This document shows, piece after piece, positions 44,582 through 57,532 of a stretch of DNA of 64,000 nt. The DNA lies in assembly GCF_025144995.1 (NCBI RefSeq), contig NZ_CP102250.1:1302001-1366000 (forward strand). Direction: 5' to 3'. Both the position numbers and the translations under genes were made by a program. This stretch comes from Alistipes indistinctus YIT 12060. GTDB taxonomy: Bacteria > Bacteroidota > Bacteroidia > Bacteroidales > Rikenellaceae. Positions within the stretch are counted from its first letter, which is position 1. Each line of letters begins with the position of its first letter. Under the pieces are notes generated by a model. The model was not told where the DNA came from, ran no database searches, and saw only the letters and a list, made by a program, of their open reading frames with translations.

Positions 44582-46543
44582 TTACTGTTCGGTTTCGTCA
44601 AACGACTCATCGACCTCGATCTCCATCTCTTTGCGCAATTCGCCTTTGCGTTTGCCGAAAATCTTTTCCAAATCCTCGGCGAAAATCACTTCGCGTTCGA
44701 GCAACAATTCGGCCAGCCGGGTCAATCCCTCCCGATGGGCCTGCAACGTGTCGAGCGCACGCTGGTAAGCACTGTCCACCAAAGCCTTCGCCTCCGTGTC
44801 GATTTCCTGGGCTGTGCGCTCGCTGTAAGGTTTGGTCAGCGTCATATCGCTCTGGCCCGAGGAGTCGTAAAAACTCAGGTTGCCGATGTGGTCGCTCATA
44901 CCGTAGTATGCAACCATAGCGTAGGCCTGCTTGGTCACCCGCTCCAGGTCGTTCAGCGCACCGGTCGAGACTTTGCCGAAATTCATCTGCTCGGAAGCAC
45001 GGCCGCCCAAAATGGAGGCCATCTCATCGAGCAGCTGCTCTTTGGTCGTAATCTGCCGCTCTTCGGGCAGGTACCAGGCAGCTCCCAACGCTTTACCGCG
45101 CGGAATAATCGTCACTTTGATCAGCGGATTGGCATGCTCGAGCACCCAGCTGACCGTCGCATGGCCCGCCTCATGGTAAGCGATCGTGCGTTTCTCGGTC
45201 GGAGTAATGATTTTGTTGCGGCGTTCGAGACCGCCCACGATGCGGTCGATCGCACTGAGGAAATCATCTTTCTCGATCTGTTTCTTGTTATTGCGCGCAG
45301 CGATCAACGCCGCTTCGTTGCAGACATTAGCTATATCGGCTCCGGAAAAGCCCGGGGTCTGCTTGGCCAGGAACTCGCGGTCAAGGTTCGGATCGAGCTT
45401 CAGGTTCTTCAGGTGCACGTCGAAAATTTCAGCGCGCTCTTTCAGGTCGGGCAATTCGACATTGATCTGCCGGTCGAAACGTCCGGCACGCATCAACGCT
45501 TTGTCGAGGATATCGGCCCGGTTCGTCGCAGCGAGCACGATCACCCCTGCATTCGTTCCGAAACCGTCCATCTCGGTAAGCAACTGGTTCAGGGTATTTT
45601 CCCGCTCGTCGTTCGACGAAAAACCCACGTTTTTACCCCGGGCACGGCCGATCGCATCGATCTCGTCGATAAAGACGATGCAAGGAGCTTTTTCCTTGGC
45701 CTGGCGGAACAGGTCGCGTACACGCGAAGCCCCGACGCCGACGAACATCTCGACGAAGTCGGAACCGCTGATCGAAAAGAACGGCACGTTCGCTTCACCG
45801 GCAACAGCCTTGGCCAACATGGTCTTACCGGTTCCCGGAGGGCCGACGAGCAAAGCCCCTTTCGGAATCTTACCGCCCAGTTCCTTATATTTATTCGGGT
45901 TTTTCAGGAAATCGACGATCTCCATGATTTCGACTTTGGCCTCTTCCAAACCGGCAACATCCTTAAAAGTGATATTAACGGACGAATCCTTGTCGAACAC
46001 CTGGGCTTTGGCTTTCCCGACGTTGAAAATCCCGCCCTGACCGCCACCCTGGCCGCGCGACATACTGCGCATGATGAAGATCCAGACGCCGATGATCAGG
46101 ATCCAGGGAAGAATCCCGGTCAACAGGTCGGTCCACATATTGCGCCGCGATTCGAAACTGAGCGGTACATTTTGCTTGTATTGGGTCAGCGTGCTTTCGA
46201 AATCGCTCTGGAAATAGTCCAGCGAACCGATGTTGAACACGAACTGCGGTCCCTGCTTGGGCAAACCTTTGTACTCTTTCTGCTCGGCATAGGCATCCAC
46301 CTTGTCCGGCTTGAGAAAGACTTCGGCGCTCTCCTTGTTGATGATATCGATCTTCTGGACATCGCCCTTCTCGATCATCACTTTGACATTATCCCAGTTG
46401 GTCTTCTGGGCTACATCGCTACTCCCCATCAGGCTCCATCCAACCAGAAGGACGGCAATCAGGGCCCACACCCAATAGATATTGAAGCGGGGACGTTTGC
46501 CGCCCAGATTGGGGGAGATATTGTTATTGGAATTTAATTTCAT
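44582..46543 (-). CDS. ftsH: ATP-dependent zinc metalloprotease FtsH
   Basis: The 653-residue inner-membrane AAA protease degrades misfolded membrane and regulatory proteins. Two transmembrane segments (about residues 23-42 and 142-160) flank a periplasmic domain. The AAA module has VGPPGTGKTMLAKA and IVFIDEIDAIGR, SRH with ATNRADILDKALMRAGRFDRQ; the zinc site is AYHEAGHATVSW, with the third ligand Asp in the GGRASEQMNFG region. The glycine-rich segment SRGQGGGQGGIFNVG after TM2 is notable. Middle of the rsfS-ftsH-cdsA-psd cluster. Confidence 0.98.
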   Translation of the reverse strand: MKLNSNNNISPNLGGKRPRFNIYWVWALIAVLLVGWSLMGSSDVAQKTNWDNVKVMIEKGDVQKIDIINKESAEVFLKPDKVDAYAEQKEYKGLPKQGPQFVFNIGSLDYFQSDFESTLTQYKQNVPLSFESRRNMWTDLLTGILPWILIIGVWIFIMRSMSRGQGGGQGGIFNVGKAKAQVFDKDSSVNITFKDVAGLEEAKVEIMEIVDFLKNPNKYKELGGKIPKGALLVGPPGTGKTMLAKAVAGEANVPFFSISGSDFVEMFVGVGASRVRDLFRQAKEKAPCIVFIDEIDAIGRARGKNVGFSSNDERENTLNQLLTEMDGFGTNAGVIVLAATNRADILDKALMRAGRFDRQINVELPDLKERAEIFDVHLKNLKLDPNLDREFLAKQTPGFSGADIANVCNEAALIAARNNKKQIEKDDFLSAIDRIVGGLERRNKIITPTEKRTIAYHEAGHATVSWVLEHANPLIKVTIIPRGKALGAAWYLPEERQITTKEQLLDEMASILGGRASEQMNFGKVSTGALNDLERVTKQAYAMVAYYGMSDHIGNLSFYDSSGQSDMTLTKPYSERTAQEIDTEAKALVDSAYQRALDTLQAHREGLTRLAELLLEREVIFAEDLEKIFGKRKGELRKEMEIEVDESFDETEQ

Positions 46544-46633
46544 GTTTTTCTCTTTTGCGGTTCAGTTTTACCTTTTTACAACGATAAACCGTTCACCTAT
46601 ATTACATTCTGAGCCACACTATCCGGAATCGCC

Positions 46634-46984
46634 CTACTCTTCCGAAGCATAATGCGTAGCAGGAGCGTCGGCCCACAGCTCATCGAGTTTGTAAAAATCG
46701 CGCAATTCGGTCTGAAAGATATGTACCAGCACATCGCCGTAATCCATCACGACCCAAACGCCATTGTTCAGCCCTTCGACCCGCCATACTTTCTCCCCGA
46801 GCTTCTCGAGCACCTGCTCTTCGACCCCCCGGGCAATCGCCTCGACCTGTGTCGTGGAGTCGGCATTGCAAATGACGAACGCCGGACAAACAGCGCCGTC
46901 AAACGCACTCAGGTCCAGCGATACGATATTTTTGGCTTTCTTATCCTGTATAGCTCGTGCAATCGTTTCGATCAGTTCACTCAT
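46634..46984 (-). CDS. rsfS: Ribosomal silencing factor RsfS
   Basis: The 116-residue protein binds ribosomal protein uL14 and blocks subunit joining in starvation. The family pattern is clear: DKKAKNIVSLDLSAFDGAVC, FVICNADSTTQVEAIARGVEE, WRVEGLNNGVWVVMDYGDVLVH and FYKLDELWADA. It leads the cluster upstream of ftsH with a 90-base gap. Confidence 0.97.
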   Translation of the reverse strand: MSELIETIARAIQDKKAKNIVSLDLSAFDGAVCPAFVICNADSTTQVEAIARGVEEQVLEKLGEKVWRVEGLNNGVWVVMDYGDVLVHIFQTELRDFYKLDELWADAPATHYASEE

Positions 46985-47078
46985 AAATTGTTGTCCGTTT
47001 TAAGGCGATAAAGATACTAAAAAGATATGAATCCTGCGGGGCAGCAGCCCCTTTAGTGCAAATATCCTGCAAATATTA

Positions 47079-47966
47079 CTATTTCGAAGCTCCGATAATC
47101 GATTCCTTGAGTGCGGATATCAGCGAACGTTTGACGTACGTCCGGCGCACGGCGATCGTGATCTTACGCGAAGTGGCGCCTTTGGCCAGCGTCTTGATCT
47201 GCGAATGCTTCTCCTTGGGAATGAAATCCAGTGCCAACTCGGGTATGATCGTCATATTGGCCGTATTATCCACAATACGCATCAGCGTATCCAGGGAGCC
47301 GCTCTCAAAAGCATACTGGGCCGGGACCCGCCGCCGGGCCTGGCACAGTTCGAGCACCTGATCGCGGAGGCAATTGCCTTCGGAAAGCAACAACAAATGT
47401 TTCACATCGATGTCCTCGATGCGAATGTTACTGCGCTCGTACAACGGATGCATCGGCGAGACATAGGCGTAAAACCGGTCGTCGAACAACTCCTCCTCGA
47501 TAATTTCGCCGGGGGAGGTACCTCCTGCCAGAATCGCGGCATCGAGCATATCCCGGTTCAGCGCGGCAACGATATCGGACGTTACCATCTCTTTGATCTG
47601 TAACTCGACCTTGGGGTACTTACGAGTAAACTCAGGGACAAAACGGTGCAGCAGGTAGGGGGCAATGGTCGGAATCACTCCCAAACGCAGTAGCCCGGAA
47701 ACTTCGCCTTTCAGGTCATTGACCGCTTCGGTAACCCTGCGGAATGCCATCACAGCCTCGCGGGCCTGATTCAACACGAGCGTTCCCGCTTCGGTCGGAA
47801 TGACCGGTTTTTTACTTCGGTCCAGTAGGATAACCCCAAGTTCCTCTTCCAGGTTTTTGACCTGCATACTCAGTGAAGGCTGGGTTACAAAGCATTTCTC
47901 GGCGGCCTGTGAAAAACTGCCGTGATTGGCTACTGCCAACAGGTACTCCAGTTGAATTATCGTCAT
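47079..47966 (-). CDS. oxyR: LysR-type hydrogen peroxide sensor OxyR
   Basis: The 295-residue regulator has an N-terminal winged HTH (LEYLLAVANHGSFSQAAEKCF) and a substrate-binding-type domain. The segment SEGNCLRDQVLELCQA places cysteines at residues 199 and 208, the same positions and spacing as the redox pair of E. coli OxyR. It should activate peroxide-defence genes; katA lies 33 kb away and is a likely target. It is a single gene with its own promoter. Confidence 0.95.
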   Translation of the reverse strand: MTIIQLEYLLAVANHGSFSQAAEKCFVTQPSLSMQVKNLEEELGVILLDRSKKPVIPTEAGTLVLNQAREAVMAFRRVTEAVNDLKGEVSGLLRLGVIPTIAPYLLHRFVPEFTRKYPKVELQIKEMVTSDIVAALNRDMLDAAILAGGTSPGEIIEEELFDDRFYAYVSPMHPLYERSNIRIEDIDVKHLLLLSEGNCLRDQVLELCQARRRVPAQYAFESGSLDTLMRIVDNTANMTIIPELALDFIPKEKHSQIKTLAKGATSRKITIAVRRTYVKRSLISALKESIIGASK

Positions 47967-47994
47967 AAGCCAGCTTTTTCTTATACAAGAATTA

Positions 47995-48002
47995 CAAATA
48001 TA
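47995..48002 (-). promoter_or_regulatory. oxyR: -7 promoter box (TATATTTG) for oxyR
   Basis: Minus-strand TATATTTG, 28 bases upstream of the oxyR ATG; an upstream TTTTTC lies at about the right distance. Confidence 0.5.
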
Positions 48003-48171
48003 TCAAAAAAAACTATATCCGAAAAATTTCACAACCGTAAAATATTCCAAACATAGGTTGTGAGTCGGGATAAAAAAATCCTTAAAAGATACGATATTAC
48101 ACGGCAACCGCAAGACCGGCCGATACCCACTCATGAGAGAAGCCGCAGTCGCAACGAAGCAAGAATCTACT

Positions 48172-49116
48172 TTAACGAAACAAAGCGCCCTGAAAAGTAT
48201 CGCGTTCCCGGAGCCGACACTCGAATCGGCTCCACAACTGCTCGTTACGGATCAACCCCCAGGTCGGTCCGGCCTGATAACGTGGCGGAGCCTCGCTGGC
48301 AAAACGTTCCAACACCAGATCGGGCCTTATCCGTTCCAACAGGTCGATTACAAAATCGATATATTCATCTACCCCGAAGAATTGAAAATCAGCCGGATGT
48401 TCCCGATACATTTCGGCCATCCGGGTTCCTTTAAAAATCTGAAGCTGGTGGAATTTTACCGTCGTCAACGGCAAGGCATTGATCCGTCCGACTTGGTCCT
48501 GCATCATCGCACGGGTTTCGCCGGGTAATCCCAGAATAAAATGCGCACCGACCGGAATGCCCCGGGCAGCTGTCGCTTCGACGGCCCGCAGTGCGCAATC
48601 GAAATCATGTCCCCGGTTTATCTCCTGCAATGTCTTATCATAGCACGATTCGATCCCGTACTCGATCGTCACATAGTACCGCTGCGCCAACTCAGCGAGA
48701 TAATCCAACTTCCGCCCGTCAATGCAATCAGGACGGGTGCCGACAATAATCCCTGCCACTTCGGGCAATTCAAAGGCTTCCGCAAAAACAGTTTTCAGCC
48801 GATCAAGCGGTGCATAGGTATTGGAAAAAGACTGGAAATAGGCAAGATAACGATCAGCCTGCCGGTAACGGTTCCTGTGAAATTCAATACCCTCCTGCAA
48901 CTGCTGCCGGACACTTTTGCCAGGCCGGCAATAGGAAGGGGTAAAGGCTTCATTACTGCAAAAAGTACAGCCGCCGTAACTGAGCGTTCCGTCCCGATTG
49001 GGACAGCTAAAGCCGGCATTGACCGACAATTTCTGGATACGCGAGCCGAACGTACGGCGGAAATAACCCGAATAGCTGTTGTAACGCCGCTCGTCACCCC
49101 ACGGATACATGATCAA
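48172..49116 (-). CDS. Radical SAM protein, TIGR01212/YhcC type
   Basis: The 314-residue enzyme has the family's long-spaced cluster motif: a Cys in GFSCPNRDG, followed after 11 residues by CTFC. Other hallmarks are TYAPLDRLK, GIIVGTRPDCI, TIEYGIESCYDKTLQEINRGH, HFILGLPGET and KFHQLQIFKGTRMA. Relatives include YhcC and B. subtilis YtqA (MnmL), linked to tRNA wobble-uridine modification; that role is inferred from family only. Its ATG overlaps the stop of the preceding gene by four bases, so translation is coupled to that TPR-like protein. The last 20 residues lie near the start of a non-coding gap. Confidence 0.85.
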   Translation of the reverse strand: MIMYPWGDERRYNSYSGYFRRTFGSRIQKLSVNAGFSCPNRDGTLSYGGCTFCSNEAFTPSYCRPGKSVRQQLQEGIEFHRNRYRQADRYLAYFQSFSNTYAPLDRLKTVFAEAFELPEVAGIIVGTRPDCIDGRKLDYLAELAQRYYVTIEYGIESCYDKTLQEINRGHDFDCALRAVEATAARGIPVGAHFILGLPGETRAMMQDQVGRINALPLTTVKFHQLQIFKGTRMAEMYREHPADFQFFGVDEYIDFVIDLLERIRPDLVLERFASEAPPRYQAGPTWGLIRNEQLWSRFECRLRERDTFQGALFR

Positions 49117-49814
49117 TTACTTTGCAGGGCTTCAATAAAGCCGGGGAATTGGGTCCATAAATGTTCGGTTTGCAACCACAGCTCACGGGCCTGAGATTCG
49201 CGGCTCGGATGCTCGCTTTCGATATCATTCAGATATTCGTCAGACACAAGATGTTCTTCAGCGGTAAACTCGGCATAAAAAACGGGGAAGTTACGTTTGA
49301 AATGAATCAACTCGCCAGCGGGAATAACATTCGTCTGACGATATTCACTCCACATTTTCAGAATCTCTTTTTCCGGATATTTATCGCTGATATCATTGAC
49401 GATCTCGTCGAAAAGCTCATATTCAGCCAATGCCACATAACAGTAGGCCAACAGTTTGGTTGTTTCCAAATGATCTTCGGGGTCCATGTCGAGGGTCATC
49501 TCCATCAGCCCTGCCGCCATATCGAAATCCCCTACCAGAAAATGATCGATTGCCGAACCGCGCAATAATTTCAAAATGTCCTGATTTTCCTCGACTTCCC
49601 AATCGAGTACAATCTCATCCTCATCCGGCAACAGATCTATCAGCCTTTTAACACCATCATAACGGAGGTTGCAGGCTCTTTCCACCTCACCGTTGCGTTC
49701 ACATGTCTTTGACTGGGATAATAAGCTCTGAAAATCGTACTCCTTCGCCGTGCGCTCAGGATAGGAGATTACATACAAATTATCGGCTGTGGGTACAAAC
49801 TGCGGAACTGACAT
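49113..49814 (-). CDS. Conserved hypothetical TPR-like protein
   Basis: The 233-residue acidic protein has helical repeats typical of TPR folds in the middle (about residues 90-150: GSAIDHFLVGDFDMAAGLMEM followed by DPEDHLETTKLLAYCYVALAE). No signal peptide or catalytic motif. The N-terminal 80 residues are acidic, with DLLPDEDEIVLDWEVEENQD. Its stop overlaps the radical SAM ATG by four bases (ATGA), which suggests a joint function, perhaps as substrate adaptor. Confidence 0.75.
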   Translation of the reverse strand: MSVPQFVPTADNLYVISYPERTAKEYDFQSLLSQSKTCERNGEVERACNLRYDGVKRLIDLLPDEDEIVLDWEVEENQDILKLLRGSAIDHFLVGDFDMAAGLMEMTLDMDPEDHLETTKLLAYCYVALAEYELFDEIVNDISDKYPEKEILKMWSEYRQTNVIPAGELIHFKRNFPVFYAEFTAEEHLVSDEYLNDIESEHPSRESQARELWLQTEHLWTQFPGFIEALQSN

Positions 49815-49867
49815 CGGCTGTACGAAAAGTTAAAATAAACGGCCCTTAAACCATAAGGAAAACGACG

Positions 49868-49875
49868 CAAAGGTA
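49868..49875 (-). promoter_or_regulatory. -7 promoter box (TACCTTTG) for the TPR-like/radical SAM pair
   Basis: Minus-strand TACCTTTG 54 bases upstream of the ATG at 49814. Confidence 0.5.
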
Positions 49876-49993
49876 CGATTTTCTAAGTGAAATGCTGCAA
49901 TTCGCAATAAAATTCGCGGATAAATCGATTAAAAAGCATAAAAGGCACAAGCCGGGAATGTTGCCGCCACATCGGCCGCCTTCTAAAACAAAA

Positions 49994-50021
49994 AAGGAGC
50001 GATTCTTTCGAATCGCTCCTT
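49994..50021 (-). terminator. rRNA operon terminator
   Basis: Perfect 12-bp arms AAGGAGCGATTC / GAATCGCTCCTT with a four-base loop; on the minus strand a run of T follows. It begins at the 3' end of the 5S gene. Confidence 0.95.
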
Positions 50022-50023
50022 AA

Positions 50024-50134
<111 letters not shown>

Positions 50135-50239
50135 ATCTATACCAGATCACTCTGATTTATCGTAAAGTTCCTGACTCAAATACCGCTAACGGTATTTGAC
50201 GATTCAGGATGAGAAAAGGGCCCTCTTGGAAGAAAGCCT

Positions 50240-53095
<2,856 letters not shown>

Positions 53096-53227
53096 TTCTC
53101 TTGTGTCCCCCCAAACCGGCTCGTTACCGCCCGGGGGAACCCCCTTTCTCATCCTTAAATCTGTCAAAGAACTTTTCCTGAGCGGCCCGATTATTGCTAA
53201 ACTGACCAATGACTCAAGATTTTTTCG

Positions 53228-53301
53228 TGGAGAATAAGGGAGTCGAACCCTTGACCCCCTGCTTGCAAAGCAGGTGCTCTAGCCAACTGAGCTAATTCCC
53301 C
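53228..53301 (-). tRNA. tRNA-Ala (TGC anticodon)
   Basis: A complete cloverleaf: acceptor GGGGAAT with ATTCTCC, D-arm TAGCTCAGTTGGCTAGAG, anticodon loop CTTTGCAAG (TGC) and T-loop GTTCGAC. The 3' CCA is not encoded (A then CGA). Spacer position between 16S and 23S. Confidence 0.97.
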
Positions 53302-53313
53302 AATCTCTTGATG

Positions 53314-53387
53314 TAGTCCCGAGCGGACTTGAACCGCTGACCCCTACATTATCAGTGTAGTGCTCTAACCAACTGAGCTACGGGACT
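53314..53387 (-). tRNA. tRNA-Ile (GAT anticodon)
   Basis: Acceptor AGTCCCG pairs with CGGGACT, followed by discriminator A; the anticodon arm ACACTGATAATGT gives GAT; T-loop GTTCAAGTC. CCA is not encoded. It precedes tRNA-Ala in the usual order of the spacer. Confidence 0.97.
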
Positions 53388-53492
53388 GTTGTGTACGTCC
53401 TGGGACTTACATTATAACATAAAAATTACTGGCGTTGAGAAAAACAGGAGCATATGGAGTAAAATCCATCTCTTAAATAATCATACTCTCCA

Positions 53493-55020
<1,528 letters not shown>

Positions 55021-55221
55021 GTAGAAAACTAATAGATTATTAGAGTCCTGACTATTTAAGCCTTATTTGAGTGTACTCAAATTTGGAATTGATAGATAAA
55101 TACTACATTTCTCTTGTTTTTCTCAAACAAATCCAGTAATTCAAAGAACCTGATTGGTGTGCTAAAATAAAGCTGAATCTCTCCGCAAAACCGCCCTGAA
55201 AAATCAGAGCGAAACGGACTG

Positions 55222-55252
55222 CAAAGATACGGAAGAAATCTTAAATTCCAAA
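55222..55252 (-). promoter_or_regulatory. rrn promoter P2 (proximal): -33 TTTG, -7 TATCTTTG
   Basis: Minus-strand TTTG (55252-55249) and TATCTTTG (55229-55222) are separated by exactly 19 bases, the consensus Bacteroidota spacing. Transcription would start about 200 bases upstream of 16S. Confidence 0.85.
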
Positions 55253-55328
55253 TCTTTCTGCTGATTTTTTCAACTTTTCTTTTGGCAAGAACTCATTGCT
55301 AAACCACGTTACTTCCGTTTAGCGGGTG

Positions 55329-55359
55329 CAAATGTAGCGACTTTTTCTTTCTCTCCAAA
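55329..55359 (-). promoter_or_regulatory. rrn promoter P1 (distal): -33 TTTG, -7 TACATTTG
   Basis: Minus-strand TTTG (55359-55356) and TACATTTG (55336-55329), again with exactly 19 bases between. Tandem with the proximal promoter 107 bases downstream. Confidence 0.85.
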
Positions 55360-55605
55360 CTTTCGGATCATTTTTTTTTTACCTTTTCGTTATTTTTTGA
55401 GCCCAGAATGCATGACACCCTGATTAACAGCGCCTTACAAACAAACACGCCGATTTAGCAACTTCAATTAACGTTTAATATCTCTTTTTCAGCACTTTAA
55501 CATAAATAATTATATCAACGGAACATTGTCTCCATTTTTTTCTTATTATTGTTGTCGGCTCTCCTGCCATTCACCTAATCATCTAATCCAAAACCTTACA
55601 CAAGT

Positions 55606-57342
55606 ATGAAAACTTTTTACTATGTGTTGATGGCTGCATGCCTCGCGGGAGGGCTGGCAAGCTGCAGCAAAGACAATCCGTCTGACGATCCTACGCCGAC
55701 ACTCTCGGTCGATAACGAGGAAATCACATTGAACGCCACGAATGCTTCCAGTGTCCAATTAACCGTCCCTGCGGGTGTATCATGGAAAGCTACCCACAAT
55801 TCTCCTTGGCTGAATGTCACCCCTGCAGAAGGGACCGGAAGCGGACAGTTATCATTCAAATTCAATGACCTAGGATATAGGGCTGTCAGTTCCGTCATTA
55901 ATGTTACAATCATGACCAACAGCGGTTCTGCAACGGTGAAAGTCACCCTGCCGACCCCCGCCAACCAGAAACCGGCGGCTACGACAGCCGCTGTCTATCC
56001 GACGAACAATGCTACGGATGTGAGCACGGAACTCCGCTTTGTATGGAAAGAAGCCGTTGATCCGGATGGAGACAAACTCACATACATATTAGAGTACTCA
56101 ACCGATCAAGAAACATGGACAACCGTCGGGGCAAGCCAAGGAATCAAATCTACGGGATATGCAGACGGTTCAAAAACACTCACACCCGAGACCAAATATT
56201 ATTGGAGAGTGACTTCTTGGGACATGTTCGGAGAAAAATCGGATCCCAGTGAAACATTTTCTTTTACCACAGGATCCGCCGCCGCAGGTACATGGACAGA
56301 TGGCGAGGCCCGCTTGTACCAAGACAATACCAATGGCAGTAGCGATGCATTCACAATTATCGTAAGCGGTGACGGCTTCACGGCCGATGACATGAAACCG
56401 GGAGGACATTGGGATCAGGTATCGGTTCGGGCAATAGAGAGTCTGTTCACAAATGTCGAACCATACAAAACATACCGCCCCTATCTACGAATCTGGCGGG
56501 TAGCTGCCATCTCCAACGAATCGGGCATTTCCGACAAATCGGGCGGCACGGAAACGCCTTGCAGCACATTAAAAGACACCAAATTCGGCACAATGTACGA
56601 CAATATCTCTTCTTCCGCATGGTGTGGCCTGTATGATGATTCCTATCCCGGACAACCAGGCAAAACATTGGACGATGCTTGGGACATTATCCGGCCCAGT
56701 CTGCCTGACGGCACCACCGATGAAAATTGTGCTTTAATTATACTGATGAATGTCTCCCATTACAACGGAACTGTCAATTATTACTCGCAGAGCAAACGTA
56801 CAACCGGTTTCGTATGCCTGTCACCGGGGGCAACAGGAACAATGCAAGGCTTTGAAAACGTCTTCGTACACGAAGTCGGGGGCCATGCCATCGGCCATTT
56901 AGCGGATTGCTATACCCGCGCTTCGACCATAACGTCAGCCAAAGTGCAACAGACCTTGCAATACCAAAGCCTCGGCTGGTACCTCAATGTGGACGTTACC
57001 GGTCAAAAAGAGACCTGCCCATGGAGTTTCATCTTCAGGGCCCCGGAATGCAATGCTTATTACAGCGCAGTGGGCCTGTATGAAGGAGCTCGTTCGCACA
57101 ACAAAGGGATATGGAGATCCGAATCCATCAGTTGCATGAACGACAACCGCTTTTATTACGATGCTGCAAGTCGTTATGCCATCGTCAAGCAGCTGAAAGA
57201 ATCGGCCGGCGAAACTATAAATTGGAAAGATTTCGTCAATAAAGACTACGATCGCGCGAACGCCAACACCGGTACGCGTGCCGAACAAATCGTGCCTTAC
57301 AACTTCTTACCGCTACCAGAACCGACCATTATCGACAAATAG
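55606..57342 (+). CDS. M64-family (IgA peptidase-like) metallopeptidase lipoprotein with BACON and FN3 domains
   Basis: The 578-residue surface lipoprotein has lipobox LASC, a BACON-like domain (about residues 35-110, VSWKATHNSPWLNVTPAEGTG), a fibronectin-III-type domain (about 125-222, FVWKEAVDPDGDKLTYILEYS to ETKYYWRVTSWDMFGEKSD) and an M64 catalytic domain (about 235-560). The zinc motif is VHEVGGHAIGHLADCY and a Met-turn-like SCMNDNR follows. The family's type member cleaves IgA; the substrate here is unknown. Base composition is lower in GC than its neighbours, and it follows the rRNA operon, a common integration neighbourhood. A paralogue lies at 60.6 kb. Confidence 0.88.
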   Translation: MKTFYYVLMAACLAGGLASCSKDNPSDDPTPTLSVDNEEITLNATNASSVQLTVPAGVSWKATHNSPWLNVTPAEGTGSGQLSFKFNDLGYRAVSSVINVTIMTNSGSATVKVTLPTPANQKPAATTAAVYPTNNATDVSTELRFVWKEAVDPDGDKLTYILEYSTDQETWTTVGASQGIKSTGYADGSKTLTPETKYYWRVTSWDMFGEKSDPSETFSFTTGSAAAGTWTDGEARLYQDNTNGSSDAFTIIVSGDGFTADDMKPGGHWDQVSVRAIESLFTNVEPYKTYRPYLRIWRVAAISNESGISDKSGGTETPCSTLKDTKFGTMYDNISSSAWCGLYDDSYPGQPGKTLDDAWDIIRPSLPDGTTDENCALIILMNVSHYNGTVNYYSQSKRTTGFVCLSPGATGTMQGFENVFVHEVGGHAIGHLADCYTRASTITSAKVQQTLQYQSLGWYLNVDVTGQKETCPWSFIFRAPECNAYYSAVGLYEGARSHNKGIWRSESISCMNDNRFYYDAASRYAIVKQLKESAGETINWKDFVNKDYDRANANTGTRAEQIVPYNFLPLPEPTIIDK

Positions 57343-57364
57343 CTATTCGGATCAAATGTACCCC

Positions 57365-57392
57365 AAGAGCTTCCTGTGCACAGGAAGCTCTT
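57365..57392 (+). terminator. Terminator after the first M64 gene
   Basis: Perfect 28-bp palindrome (AAGAGCTTCCTG / CAGGAAGCTCTT around TGCA), then TTTC. Confidence 0.85.
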
Positions 57393-57532
57393 TCTATAAT
57401 AATTAACGCCCATGAAGAATTTACCGATACGACAGACACCCCCATTTTGACCCCGATACGCATTTTATCCGGGCAAATTTCTATCTTTACGGCATTGAAA
57501 CAATTGCCAGAAAGCTACTCCGATAATTTGCC

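Larger units (their letters stand above)
55021..55605. other. rRNA upstream region and spacer to the M64 gene
   Basis: The 585-bp region is AT-rich. It holds the two rrn promoters (55222-55252 and 55329-55359) and the processed 16S leader on the minus strand. From 55360 to 55605 there is A/T-rich DNA without a recognisable gene; a plus-strand promoter for the M64 gene is not clear. Confidence 0.6.

Noticed and set aside
44735-46537. A 600-codon plus-strand frame opposite ftsH
   Set aside because: It lies fully antisense to the unmistakable FtsH gene and shows no recognisable motif.
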